NCBI RefSeq assembly: GCF_020026305.1
Contig: NZ_CP075691.1
Coordinates: 6,386,001 to 6,450,000 of the forward strand
DNA length: 64,000 nucleotides
Direction: 5' to 3'
DNA from: Streptomyces sp. 135
Lineage (GTDB): Bacteria; Actinomycetota; Actinomycetes; Streptomycetales; Streptomycetaceae
This document shows, piece by piece, positions 52,021 to 62,557 of the stretch (position 1 is the first letter of the stretch; every line of letters starts with the position of its first letter). Made by a program: the position numbers and the translations under genes. The notes under the pieces are model-generated. The model was not told where the DNA came from and did not search any database. It saw only the letters and a list, made by a program, of their open reading frames with translations.

Positions 52021-54680
52021 GTGAGGGGGCCGAGCGGAGGCGTGGGTGGTGTCGCGGGGCGCGGGAGGTCCGTGCTGCGCGAGTGGTGGCGGGGAGGGCT
52101 CGCCCTGCTGCTGAGCGCCCTGGTCTGCGTGCTGGTCGCGGTCGCCGCCGGTGGGCCCGGAGTGCTCGAACAGCTGGCCGGGCAGGCCCTGGGCTCCCGT
52201 CTTGAGCAGGCGCAGCGGCTCGCGCCCGGAGTCGTCCACAGCGCGCGGTTCGACCCGGAGGAGGCGCGGATCGGCGCGGAGAGCGATCTCGGCGCCGATC
52301 TCGACGGGTACGCGCAGGCCATCGAGAATTCCACGCCCCGGTCGTTGCGGGGGGCGCTCGTGCACGACTCGACCCGGGTCCAGCTGCCCACGGTGCGAGG
52401 CGCGGGGGCCGCGCTGTCCCTCGTGTACGCCTCCGACGCCCCGGGACAGGAGGCGTACGTGGCCGGGCGGGCGCCCCGCGCGCGGGGCGAGGCCATCGAG
52501 CTCGCCGTGTCCACGCGGACACGGGACGCGCTCAGGCTCCGGGTCGGGCAGCGGGTGCCGCTGAGTGCGGGGGCCCTGGAGAACGTCCACGCCGTGGGGC
52601 GCGTCACCGGGATCTTCCGGGCCGCGGCGCGGCGCGCGAAGAGCGAGAGCGCCGGCCCATGGCCGCCATCCGCTCTCCGCGCGCGAGTCCACCTGCCGGT
52701 TCGGGGGGTACGGCGGGAAGTCGTGCGTGATCGGCGTCCACCCCGCGACCGAGCTGGAGACCGCCACCGAACTGCCCGATGTCTTCGAGGAGTTCCTGCG
52801 GCGGTGGCGCCAGGCCACGGTCGTGATCTCGTTCGCGTCGGCCTCGCTGCTAGGGGTCGGCCTTGCCGCCGTCGTCGTGACGTCGCTGTTGGTGGTGCGC
52901 CGCCGCCTGCCCGCGGACCGGCTGCTGCGGGCGCGGGGCGCCTCGGCCCCGGCTCGCCCTCGCGCGCGCCGCGTGGAACGCGCCTGCCGCGGCACTCGGG
53001 TTCGGCACCGGCTGCGCGGTCGCCGGGGCGGTGCCGGGGACTTCACCCGCGTACGGCAGGGGTCTGGTGGTCGCGGTGCTCTGCTGGTTGCTGCTCCCCC
53101 TCCTCACGTGGGACGCGGTGCGGGACCGGGTGGTGCTGCGCGAGCGGACACCGGGGCGGGCCGGGCGGCGGCTGGTCGCCGAGGCGGTCGTGCTGCTGCT
53201 GGCCGCGGGAGACGTGTTCGCGCTGCGGGCGCGTGGCATCGACGGAGCTGCGGGGGCTGGGGGAGCTGTGGGAATGTCCGGGGCGGATGGGGCCGATGGG
53301 GCTGCGGGGGGTGATGGGATTCCGGGGGTCGAGGGGGTCGCGGGGGCCTTGGGGCCCGATCCGCTGCTCGCCGCGGTTCCCGTGCTGCTCGGGCTCGCCG
53401 CGGTCGCCGTGCTGGTGCGGTGCTACCCCTGGCCGGTGCGGCTGGCGGCGCGGTGGTCGGGCCGGGGACGCGGCGTCGTGGGGCTCGTCGCGCTGTCCCG
53501 TGCCGCGAAAGAGGCCCCCGCGCGCGGGCTCGCGCTGCTCGTCCTCGTGGTGACGCTCGCCGGAGCCGTCTTCGGAGGCCTCGTCTCCGGGACGCTGGCC
53601 GAGGGGCGGCGGTCGGCTGCGGCCTGGCAGGTGGGCGCCGACGCCTCCTTCCTGGGGGCGGGGCGCGACCCCGACATGGCCGCGCGGCTGGCACGCGCGC
53701 GTGGCGTGCGGGAAACGGTGGCGGTGCGGCAGCTGCGGGTCGATCCCGTCAGCGGTACGGACGGGGGCAGGTACGGGATCTCCAGCCTGATCGGGGTGGA
53801 CGCGGTCGAGCTGCGGGAGGCGGCGGGGAGTTCGGCCGCCGCGCGGGCACTGCGCGACGCCGGGCTGACCGGCGGCGGAAGGGGCCGGGAGATCAGGGTG
53901 CTCGCCTCCGAAGGCCGCGTGGGAGACCTGCTCACCTTCACGCGGCACGGCAAGGAGGTGCGGCTGCGGATCGCCGGGCCGCTGCCCGAAGGGGTGGAAC
54001 GCGACCCGGCGCTCGGGCCCGTACGCGGAGCCACCGAGGCACGGCAACACCTGCTGCTCACCGACAACGGGGACCTCGGGTCCTTCGCCGCCTCGGAGTT
54101 CGAGGAGTCCGCGCTCCTGCTGTACGGCGAGCGCCTGGACGCCGGGGCGCTGCGTTCCCTCGTGCCGCGCGCGGCCCCGGGAACCGCCACCGGCGAACTC
54201 CGCATCCGTACCGAGGAACAGGCCGAGGCCGACGACGACGGGCTCATCGCCGCCGTGGACACCGCGCACACCGCCTGCACCGCACTCGCCGTGCTCCTCG
54301 CGCTGCTCGCCCTCGTCCTCGAACTGCTGCTGTCCGCTCCCGCGCGCGGGCGCACCGTCGCCTACCTGCGCACCCTCGGCCTCGGCGGCCGCGCCACGTC
54401 CGCGCTCCAGCTGCTGCAACTGCTGCCCATGATGCTCGCGGCCCTGGCGGGCGGCATCGCCCTCGGCCTCGCGCTGCCTGCGCTGCTCGGGCCCGCCCTC
54501 GACCTGCGGGAGTTCACCGGCGGGCCCACCGCGCCCGACCGGCACGTCGACGCGCTGTTCACCGTGGCTCTGGCGGCGGGGCTCTGCGTCCTGGTCGCCG
54601 TGGCGGTGGCCGTGGAGACCTGGCTCGGGCGGCGCCGGGGGCTCGGCGCCGTCCTGCGACTGGGGAGAACCGATGACTGA
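52021..54680 (+). pseudogene. Second FtsX-like ABC permease, frameshifted
   Basis: Reading begins at GTG 52021 with a helix (GGLALLLSALVCVLVAVAAG) and an extracytoplasmic domain. Near 52625-52665 it shifts to another frame (HPLSARESTCRFGGYGG...VISFASASLLGVGLAAVVVT). Near 52945-52955 it shifts again (RLALARAAWNAPAAALG), then stays open to 54680. Each shift equals a net loss of two bases or gain of one in G/C-rich sequence. The C-terminal part has the helices and FtsX loop of a permease (ARGRTVAYLRTLGLGGRATSALQLLQ). A low-complexity Gly/Ala/Asp stretch (about 53250-53350) lies between helices. It overlaps the ATPase gene start by 8 bases. Confidence 0.78.
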
Positions 54681-55616
54681 GGCGTCCCGCCGGGGAGCCG
54701 TGCCCGAACTGTCCGCTCTGGAGGCGCGGGCCCGCGCCGCGCCTCCGTCCGCGGGCGACGAGGGTCTCGTCGTCTGCGACAACCTCGTGCGTGTCTACCG
54801 CACCGAGGACGTCGAGGTGCAGGCGCTCCAGGGCCTCGACCTGGTGGTGGCCGAGGGCGAGTGCGTGGCCCTGGTCGGCGCCTCCGGGTCGGGCAAGTCC
54901 ACGCTCCTGTCGATCCTGTCGGGGCTCGACCTGCCCACCGCGGGCCGCGCGAGGGTCGCGGGCCACGATCTGCTCGCCATGGGGCGACGCGAGCGGCTGG
55001 ACTACCGCAGGCACACCGTCGGCTTCGTCTGGCAGCAGACCGGCCGCAATCTGCTGCCGTACCTGACCGCACGGGAGAACGTGTCCCTGCCGATGAAGTA
55101 CGCGCGCGTGCCGCGCCGTTCCCGCCGGGAGAAGGCCGTCGACCTGCTCGGCGTGCTCGGCGTCGCGCACTGCCGCGACCGGCGGCCCGCCGAACTCTCC
55201 GGCGGTGAACAGCAGCGCGTCGCCGTCGCGGTCGCCACCGCCAACTCCCCGCGCGTACTGCTGGCCGACGAGCCCACCGGAGAGCTGGACACGGCCACCG
55301 GGGAGGACGTCTTCGCGGCTCTGCGCCGCGCCAACGAGGAGCTGGGCGCGACCATCCTGGTCGTCACCCACGACCCGCTCGTCTCCGAACAGGTCCGCCG
55401 CACGGTACGCATCCGTGACGGCCGTACGTCTACGGAGACGCTCCGCGAACGGGGCGGCGCGGGCGAGGAGTTCACGGTTCTGGACCGGGCGGGGCGGTTG
55501 CAGCTGCCGGGGGAGTACGTGGAGCGGTACGGGCTGCGGGGGCGGGTGCGGCTGACGGCCGAGCCGGGTCATGTGGGCGTGTGGCCGGACGGGGCGGGGG
55601 CGGAGGGCGGTGGCGG

Positions 55617-55620
<4 letters not shown>
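54673..55620 (+). CDS. ABC transporter ATP-binding protein (MacB/LolD type)
   Basis: A 315-residue ATPase intact in all motifs: Walker A GASGSGKST, Q-loop VWQQTGRNL, signature ELSGGEQQR, Walker B VLLADEPTGELD and switch His in VTHDP. It has about 35 extra residues before the domain and about 60 after it. The class works with FtsX-like permeases in macrolide-export, lipoprotein-release or cell-envelope signalling complexes. The ATG at 54673 lies inside the end of the second permease and its TGA overlaps the next ATPase start, so all four genes form one operon. The cargo is unknown. Confidence 0.9.
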
Positions 55621-56303
<683 letters not shown>

Positions 56304-56472
56304 CCCCTCCACGGACGCATCAGGATGGTGTCCACAGGCGTATCAGGGTTGTGTCAAGGACGGCCTCCCCGCACCCCCTCGCCCGTAATGCCGGATTTGC
56401 TGGCCGTAAGGTCGGACGTGCGTACGCAGGTAGACGCTGCGTACACAGTTGTTCGAGGAAGACAATGAGGCC

Positions 56473-59028
56473 ATGGCACGCGGCAAGCTTCGGATCTACC
56501 TGGGCGCGGCACCGGGCGTCGGCAAGACGTACGCGATGCTCTCCGAGGCGCACCGGCGCGTCGAGCGCGGCACGGACTGCGTGGTCGGCTTCGTGGAGCA
56601 CCACGACAGACCGCGCACCGAGGTGATGCTGCACGGCCTCGAACAGGTGCCCCGCAAGGACCTGGAGTACCGCGGCACCGCCTTCACCGAGATGGACGTC
56701 GACGCCGTCCTGGAGCGCGCCCCCGCCGTCGCCCTCGTCGACGAACTCGCCCACACCAACATCCCCGGCTCCCGCAACGCCAAGCGCTGGCAGGACGTCG
56801 AGGAGCTCCTCGCGGCGGGCATCGACGTCGTCTCCACGGTGAACATCCAGCACCTGGAGTCCCTCGGCGACGTCGTCGAGTCCATCACCGGCGTACGCCA
56901 GCGCGAGACGGTCCCGGACGAGGTGGTGCGCCGCGCCGACCAGATCGAACTGGTCGACATGTCGCCCCAGGCGCTGCGCCGCCGCATGGCCCACGGCAAC
57001 ATCTACAAGCCCGACCGCATCGACGCCTCCCTCTCCAACTACTTCCGCCCCGGCAACCTCACCGCCCTGCGCGAACTGGCCCTCCTGTGGGTCGCCGACC
57101 GCGTCGACGAGTACCTCCAGCAGTACCGGGGCGAGCACAACATCCGCTCCACCTGGCAGGCCCGCGAACGCATCGTGGTCGGCCTGACCGGCGGACCCGA
57201 GGGCCGTACGCTCATCAGACGCGCCTCCCGGATGGCCGCCAAGGGCTCCGGCAGCGAGATCCTCGCCGTCTACATAGCCCGCAGCGACGGCCTGACCGCC
57301 GCGTCCCCCAAGGAGCTGGCCGTCCAGCGCACCCTGGTCGAAGACCTCGGCGGCACCTTCCACCACGTCATAGGCGACGACATACCGGCCGCGCTGCTCG
57401 ACTTCGCCCGGGGCGTCAACGCCACCCAGATCGTCCTCGGCTCCTCGCGCCGCAAGACCTGGCAGTACGTCTTCGGGCCCGGCGTCGGCGCGACCGTCGC
57501 CCGCGACTCCGGGCCCGACCTGGACGTGCACATCGTCACCCACGGCGAGGTCGCCAAGGGGCGCGGCCTGCCCGTCGCCCGCGGCGCCCGCCTCGGCCGC
57601 TCCCGGATCATCTGGGGCTGGCTGGTCGGCGTCGCGGGACCCGCGCTCCTGACGCTGTTGCTCACCCACGTCGACGCCGACCTCGGCCTCGCCAACGACA
57701 TGCTGCTCTTCCTGACGCTGACGGTCGCCGCCGCGCTCCTCGGCGGTCTCCTGCCTGCCCTCGCGTCGGCGGCCGTCGGCTCGCTGCTCCTCAACTACTA
57801 CTTCACGCCGCCGCTGCACCTGTGGACGGTCTCCAACAACAAGAACATCGTCGCGATCGCCGTCTTCGTGGGCGTCGCCGTCTCCGTGGCCTCGGTGGTG
57901 GACCTCGCCGCGCGGCGCACCCACCAGGCCGCCAGGCTGCGCGCCGAGTCGGAGATACTCTCCTTCCTCGCGGGCAGCGTCCTGCGCGGCGAGACCAGCC
58001 TGGACGCCCTCCTGGAGCGGGTCAGGGAGACCTTCGCCATGGAGTCCGTCGCGCTCCTGGAGCGGGCGGGCGACACCGAGCCCTGGACCTGCGCGGGCAG
58101 CGTCGGCGACGGCCGCGCGCCGGGCCGCCCCGAGGACGCCGACGTCGACATGCCGGTCGGCGACCACATGGCGCTCGCCCTGTCCGGCCGCGTCCTGCCC
58201 GCCGCCGACCGCCGGGTCCTCGCCGCGTTCGCCGCGCAGGCCGCCGTCGTCCTGGACCGCCAGCGCCTGAAGTCCGAGGCCGACCAGGCCCGCACCCTCG
58301 CCGAGGGCAACCGCATCCGCACCGCGCTGCTCGCCGCCGTCAGCCATGACCTGCGTACGCCGCTGGCGGGCATCAAGGCGGCCGTGTCCTCGCTGCGGTC
58401 CGACGACGTCGAGTGGTCCGAGGAGGACGAGGCCGAGCTCCTCGCGGGCATCGAGGACGGCGCCGACCGCCTCGAACACCTCGTGGGCAACCTCCTCGAC
58501 ATGTCACGGCTCCAGACCGGCACCGTCACCCCGCTGATCCGCGAGATCGACCTCGACGAAGTCGTCCCCATGGCCCTCGGCGGCGTCCCCGACGGCAGCG
58601 CGGAGCTGGACATCCCCGAGACGCTGCCGATGGTCGCCGTCGACAAGGGCCTGCTGGAGCGGGCGGTCGCGAACATCGTCGAGAACGCCGTCAAGTACGC
58701 CCCCGAGGGCGAGCCCGTCAAGGTCTCCGCCAGCGCGCTGGGCGAGCGCGTCGAGCTGCGCGTCGTGGACCGCGGGCCCGGCGTCCCCGACACCGCCAAG
58801 GACCGCATCTTCGCGCCCTTCCAGCGCTACGGTGACGCTCCGCGCGGCGCGGGCGTGGGCCTCGGCCTCGCCGTCGCCCGCGGCTTCGTCGAGGCCATGG
58901 GCGGCACCCTCACCGCCGAGGACACGCCCGGAGGTGGCCTGACCATGGTCCTCACCCTGCGGGCGGTGGCGGGGCGGCCACCGGACCGCCCCGAGCTGCC
59001 CGACCTCCCCGCCCAGGTCACCCAGTGA
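56473..59028 (+). CDS. kdpD: Sensor kinase KdpD
   Basis: An 851-residue osmosensitive K+ sensor. The N-terminal KdpD domain has the P-loop GAAPGVGKTYAML (about 12-24) and VDELAHTNIPGSRN. A USP-like domain (about 235-370), four membrane helices (about 385-485), a GAF-like region and the kinase core follow, with His625 in LAAVSHDLRTPLAG and ATPase motifs NIVENAVKYAP and GVGLGLAVARGF. The ATG at 56473 has GAGGAAG 11 bases upstream; a nearer ATG (56465) is out of frame. kdpE follows with overlap or close spacing. No kdpFABC genes occur in the window, so the target operon is elsewhere or absent. Confidence 0.93.
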   Translation: MARGKLRIYLGAAPGVGKTYAMLSEAHRRVERGTDCVVGFVEHHDRPRTEVMLHGLEQVPRKDLEYRGTAFTEMDVDAVLERAPAVALVDELAHTNIPGSRNAKRWQDVEELLAAGIDVVSTVNIQHLESLGDVVESITGVRQRETVPDEVVRRADQIELVDMSPQALRRRMAHGNIYKPDRIDASLSNYFRPGNLTALRELALLWVADRVDEYLQQYRGEHNIRSTWQARERIVVGLTGGPEGRTLIRRASRMAAKGSGSEILAVYIARSDGLTAASPKELAVQRTLVEDLGGTFHHVIGDDIPAALLDFARGVNATQIVLGSSRRKTWQYVFGPGVGATVARDSGPDLDVHIVTHGEVAKGRGLPVARGARLGRSRIIWGWLVGVAGPALLTLLLTHVDADLGLANDMLLFLTLTVAAALLGGLLPALASAAVGSLLLNYYFTPPLHLWTVSNNKNIVAIAVFVGVAVSVASVVDLAARRTHQAARLRAESEILSFLAGSVLRGETSLDALLERVRETFAMESVALLERAGDTEPWTCAGSVGDGRAPGRPEDADVDMPVGDHMALALSGRVLPAADRRVLAAFAAQAAVVLDRQRLKSEADQARTLAEGNRIRTALLAAVSHDLRTPLAGIKAAVSSLRSDDVEWSEEDEAELLAGIEDGADRLEHLVGNLLDMSRLQTGTVTPLIREIDLDEVVPMALGGVPDGSAELDIPETLPMVAVDKGLLERAVANIVENAVKYAPEGEPVKVSASALGERVELRVVDRGPGVPDTAKDRIFAPFQRYGDAPRGAGVGLGLAVARGFVEAMGGTLTAEDTPGGGLTMVLTLRAVAGRPPDRPELPDLPAQVTQ

Positions 59029-59060
59029 CCCCGAACCAGAACCCAGAAAGGCAGGCCGGC

Positions 59061-59744
59061 ATGACCCGGGTGCTCGTGGTCGACGACGAGCCGCAGATCG
59101 TACGCGCCCTCGTGATCAACCTGAAGGCGCGCAAGTACGAGGTGGACGCGGCATCCGACGGCGCCACGGCGCTGCAACTGGCCGCCGCCCGCCACCCCGA
59201 CGTGATCGTGCTCGACCTCGGGCTGCCCGACATGGACGGCGTGGAGGTCATCCGGGGCCTGCGCGGCTGGACGCGCGTCCCGATCCTCGTGCTGTCCGCC
59301 CGGCACAGCTCCGACGAGAAGGTCGAGGCCCTCGACGCGGGCGCCGACGACTACGTGACCAAGCCCTTCGGCATGGACGAGCTCCTGGCCCGGCTGCGCG
59401 CGGCCGTCCGCCGGGCCGAGCCCACCGGCGCGGGCGAGGACGACATCATGGTCGACACCGAGGACTTCACCGTCGACCTGGCCGCCAAGAAGGTCAACCG
59501 CGCCGGCCGCGACGTACGCCTGACGCCGACCGAATGGCATCTCCTGGAGGTCCTGGTGCGCAACACCGGCCGCCTGGTCAGCCAGAAGCAGCTGCTCCAG
59601 GAGGTGTGGGGCCCCTCCTACGGCACGGAGACCAACTACCTGCGCGTCTACATGGCGCAGCTGCGCCGCAAGCTGGAGGCCGACCCGGCACATCCGCGGC
59701 ACTTCATCACCGAGCCGGGGATGGGCTACCGCTTCGAGCGGTGA
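59061..59744 (+). CDS. kdpE: Response regulator KdpE
   Basis: A 227-residue OmpR-family regulator, near the E. coli KdpE length of 225. The receiver has VVDDE at 6-10, Asp52 in VIVLDLGLPD, Ser in LSAR and Lys in YVTKPF. The DNA-binding half contains LTPTEWHLLEVLVRNTGRLVSQKQLLQEVWG and YLRVYMAQLRRKLE. The ATG at 59061 follows AAAGGCAGG; GTG 59025, overlapping the kdpD stop, is an alternative that adds 12 residues. It would activate kdpFABC under K+ limitation; the nearby TrkA-type genes are other possible targets, but no operator is recognised. Confidence 0.92.
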   Translation: MTRVLVVDDEPQIVRALVINLKARKYEVDAASDGATALQLAAARHPDVIVLDLGLPDMDGVEVIRGLRGWTRVPILVLSARHSSDEKVEALDAGADDYVTKPFGMDELLARLRAAVRRAEPTGAGEDDIMVDTEDFTVDLAAKKVNRAGRDVRLTPTEWHLLEVLVRNTGRLVSQKQLLQEVWGPSYGTETNYLRVYMAQLRRKLEADPAHPRHFITEPGMGYRFER

Positions 59745-59848
59745 ACTCCGCCGTCCGACCGCACGCGTCGAATCCGCCGTGAGCGGGCATAAGCACAGAT
59801 GAGCGCACCCCTTTCCCCGGTGTCGGCACCCCCCGGTAGGCTTCTTGT

Positions 59849-60247
59849 ATGAGTGCTGTTCCTGGTTCCGAAAAGCCGGCAGGCCGTTTCCGGCGCATGC
59901 TCGACCGGCTGTCCTCCTCGCAGGAGGATCTGGAGTCGGAGGAGCTGCGCGAGGACTCCGAGACCGCGGGCTGCGTCCGCATCGGAGACTGCCAAGACCG
60001 CCAGATAGTCACCGTTACTGGTACCTTGCGCACGGTCACCCTGCGACCACGCGCCGGGGTCCCCGCGCTGGAGGCCGAGCTGTTCGACGGCTCCGCGGCG
60101 CTGGACGTGGTGTGGCTCGGCAGGCGCTCCATCGTCGGGATAGAGCCGGGGCGCAAGCTGATCGCATCGGGCCGGATCTCGATGAGCCGCGGCCGCCGGG
60201 TGCTCTTCAACCCCAAATACGAACTCAGACCGCTCGGACGGGAGTAG
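59849..60247 (+). CDS. OB-fold nucleic-acid-binding domain protein
   Basis: A 132-residue protein with a ~45-residue acidic N-terminus and a C-terminal OB-fold (about 48-130: DRQIVTVTGTLRTVTLRPRAGVPALEAELFDGSAALDVVWLGRRSIVGIEPGRKLIASGRISM). This matches a small actinobacterial family typically encoded before DUF3159. It may bind nucleic acid, but no partner is known. The ATG at 59849 lacks a strong ribosome-binding site. DUF3159 follows after 3 bp, so the genes are co-transcribed. Confidence 0.85.
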   Translation: MSAVPGSEKPAGRFRRMLDRLSSSQEDLESEELREDSETAGCVRIGDCQDRQIVTVTGTLRTVTLRPRAGVPALEAELFDGSAALDVVWLGRRSIVGIEPGRKLIASGRISMSRGRRVLFNPKYELRPLGRE

Positions 60248-60250
60248 CCG

Positions 60251-60997
60251 GTGACGTCCCTCGACAAGCCGACGCACCAGGGGAACGCGGATCAGGACCA
60301 GCAGACCGCGTCCGATTCCAGGGCCGTGACCGAAGCAGCCCTCTTCGAGGCCTTCGGCGGCGTGCGGGGCATGGTGGAGACGGTCGTCCCCGGCCTGCTC
60401 TTCGTGACCATCTTCACGGTCAACAAGGACCTGCACATGTCGGCCATCGCGGCCCTCGCGGTCTCCCTGGTGCTCGTGGTGGTCCGCCTGGTCATGAAGG
60501 ACACCGTCAAGCACGCCTTCAGCGGCGTCTTCGGAGTCGCCTTCGGCGTGGTCTTCGCGATGATGACCGGCAACGCCAAGGACTTCTACCTGCCGGGCAT
60601 GCTCTACACCCTCGGCCTCGCCCTGGCCTACATCATCACGACCCTCGCGGGCGTTCCCCTGATCGGCCTCATCCTCGGCCCGGTCTTCAAGGAGAACCTC
60701 TCCTGGCGCACCCGCAACCCGGGCCGCAAGAAGGCGTACGCGAAGGCCAGCTGGGCCTGGGGCCTGATCCTGCTCGCCAAGTGCGCGATCCTCTTCCCGC
60801 TGTACTGGTGGGCGGACACCACGCAGTTCGGCTGGGTCCTGGTCGCCCTGAAGATCCCGCCGTTCCTGCTCGCCGTCTACCTCACCTGGGTCTTCCTGGC
60901 GAAGGCCCCGCCGCCGATCGACGTCTTCGCCGAGATGGAAGAGGCGGAGAAGGCCGAGAAGGCGGAGGCGGCGGAGGCGGAGCGCAGCGCCCCCTAG
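60251..60997 (+). CDS. DUF3159 membrane protein
   Basis: A 248-residue integral membrane protein with six or so helices and the family pattern FGGVRGMVETVVPGLLFVTIFTV at the first helix. Conserved later segments are GFAYIITT-like LALAYIITTLAGVPLIGLILGP and WAWGLILLAKCAILFPLYW. The C-terminus is a short Glu/Ala/Lys charged tail. DUF3159 is typical of actinobacteria and commonly sits beside TrkA genes, suggesting a link to K+ transport that is not proven. The GTG at 60251 follows GGGAG. Its TAG stop is the first triplet of a perfect 36-bp inverted repeat. Confidence 0.87.
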   Translation: MTSLDKPTHQGNADQDQQTASDSRAVTEAALFEAFGGVRGMVETVVPGLLFVTIFTVNKDLHMSAIAALAVSLVLVVVRLVMKDTVKHAFSGVFGVAFGVVFAMMTGNAKDFYLPGMLYTLGLALAYIITTLAGVPLIGLILGPVFKENLSWRTRNPGRKKAYAKASWAWGLILLAKCAILFPLYWWADTTQFGWVLVALKIPPFLLAVYLTWVFLAKAPPPIDVFAEMEEAEKAEKAEAAEAERSAP

Positions 60998-61068
60998 CAG
61001 TCGGCGGTACGCGGATGGGGGCGCCCAGTAACTACTGGGCGCCCCCATCCGCGTACCGCCGACTGCTA
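60995..61068. terminator. Perfect 36-bp inverted repeat spanning both stop codons
   Basis: The arms 60995-61030 and 61033-61068 are perfectly complementary with a 2-base AC centre. The left arm begins with the DUF3159 stop (TAG) and the right arm ends with the reverse complement of the trkA stop (CTA). It should act as a bidirectional terminator. Confidence 0.9.
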
Positions 61069-61743
61069 GCCCACCGCGTCCTCCCGGCGCACCGAGAGCA
61101 GATCCTCCAGCTGCTCCTCGCGCGCCTGCGCGGCCACGAAGAGGAGCTCGTCACCGGCCTCCAGCGAGTCGTCCGGGGTCGGCGCGAGGACGCGCGTGCC
61201 GCGGATGATCGTCACCAGCGAGGTGTCCTCGGGCCACTGCACGTCACCGACCCGCGTGCCCGCGAGGGCCGACTCGGGCGGCAGCGTCAGCTCGACGAGG
61301 TTCGCGTCGCCGTGGCTGAAGCGCAGCAGCCGCACGAGGTCGCCGACGCTCACCGCCTCCTCGACGAGGGCGGACATCAGGCGCGGCGTGGAGACCGCGA
61401 CGTCGACGCCCCAGGACTCGTTGAAGAGCCACTCGTTCTTGGGGTTGTTCACGCGGGCGACGACGCGCGGGACGCCGTACTCCGTCTTGGCGAGCAGGGA
61501 CACGACGAGGTTGACCTTGTCGTCGCCGGTCGCGGCGATCACGACGTTGCAGCGCTGGAGCGCCGCCTCGTCGAGGGAGGTGATCTCGCAGGCGTCGGCG
61601 AGCAGCCACTCGGCCTGCGGGACGCGCTCGACGGAGATGGCCGTCGGCGCCTTGTCGACGAGAAGGACCTCGTGGCCGTTCTCCAGGAGCTCACCGGCGA
61701 TGGAGCGACCCACCGCACCGGCTCCGGCAATGGCGACCCTCAT
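61066..61743 (-). CDS. TrkA-family potassium uptake regulator (second of pair)
   Basis: A 225-residue cytoplasmic RCK protein. The N-terminal NAD-binding Rossmann domain (RVAIAGAGAVGRSIAGELL, then VLLVDKAPT) and RCK-C domain (about 140-215: ANLVELTLPPESALAGTRVGDVQWPED) are present. It would gate a K+ channel or transporter in response to NAD(H) or nucleotides. It overlaps the first trkA gene by one base (TGATG). Mycobacterial equivalents are CeoC/CeoB. No transmembrane TrkH/KtrB partner lies in the window. Confidence 0.9.
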   Translation of the reverse strand: MRVAIAGAGAVGRSIAGELLENGHEVLLVDKAPTAISVERVPQAEWLLADACEITSLDEAALQRCNVVIAATGDDKVNLVVSLLAKTEYGVPRVVARVNNPKNEWLFNESWGVDVAVSTPRLMSALVEEAVSVGDLVRLLRFSHGDANLVELTLPPESALAGTRVGDVQWPEDTSLVTIIRGTRVLAPTPDDSLEAGDELLFVAAQAREEQLEDLLSVRREDAVG

Positions 61744-62411
61744 CAGTGACCGCCCTCCTCGGGGCCTTCGGCGAACGCGGCTTCGACCTTGTCGACCTGA
61801 TCGGTGCGCATCATCACATGCACCAGGTCGCCCTCCTGGAGGACCGTCTGCGAGGTCGGCAGGACCGCCTCACCCAGCCGGGTGAGGAAGGCGACGCGTA
61901 CGCCGGTCTCCTCCTGGAGCCGGCTGATCTTGTGCCCGATCCAGGCCTCGGACGCGTGCACCTCGGCGAGCTGCACGCCGCCGGTGGGGTCGCGCCACAG
62001 CGGTTCCGCCCCCGAGGGGAGCAGGCGGCGCAACATCTGGTCGGCGGTCCAGCGGACGGTGGCGACCGTGGGGATGCCGAGGCGCTGGTAGACCTCGGCG
62101 CGGCGGGGGTCGTAGATGCGGGCCGCGACGTTCTCGATGCCGAACATCTCGCGGGCGACGCGGGCGGCGATGATGTTCGAGTTGTCGCCGCTGCTGACGG
62201 CGGCGAAGGCGCCCGCCTCCTCGATGCCGGCCTCGCGCAGGGTGTCCTGGTCGAAGCCGACGCCGGTGACGCGGCGGCCGCCGAACCCGGAGCCCAGGCG
62301 GCGGAAGGCCGTGGGGTCCTGGTCGACCACGGCGACCGTGTGCCCCTGTTGTTCCAGGGTCTGCGCGAGAGCGGAACCGACTCTCCCGCAGCCCATGATG
62401 ACGATGTGCAC
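61743..62411 (-). CDS. TrkA-family potassium uptake regulator (first of pair)
   Basis: A 222-residue RCK protein, paralogous to its downstream neighbour. The Rossmann motif HIVIMGCGRVGSALAQTLEQQGHTVAVVD and the RCK-C part (about 135-215, GVQLAEVHASEAWIGHKISRLQEETGVRVAFLTR) are clear. It is the promoter-proximal gene of a two-gene operon, so a TrkA heteromer is likely. It would regulate a K+ uptake channel encoded elsewhere. Its promoter lies in 62412-62557; none is obvious. Confidence 0.9.
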   Translation of the reverse strand: MHIVIMGCGRVGSALAQTLEQQGHTVAVVDQDPTAFRRLGSGFGGRRVTGVGFDQDTLREAGIEEAGAFAAVSSGDNSNIIAARVAREMFGIENVAARIYDPRRAEVYQRLGIPTVATVRWTADQMLRRLLPSGAEPLWRDPTGGVQLAEVHASEAWIGHKISRLQEETGVRVAFLTRLGEAVLPTSQTVLQEGDLVHVMMRTDQVDKVEAAFAEGPEEGGH

Positions 62412-62557
62412 GACCGTCCTTCCGGCTGTGTCAATACTCTGTGCTCAGGCTGAACGGTAAAAGCGTCTCAGACCGGAGCCCAAGCTACACACGCGCGGTC
62501 CGCGCAGGGCACCCCCGGGCACCCCCGCGCACCTGCCGGGCGGACGGATCCGCGGGC

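Noticed and set aside
56320..58479. 719-codon minus-strand frame opposite kdpD
   Set aside because: Antisense shadow without recognisable domains.
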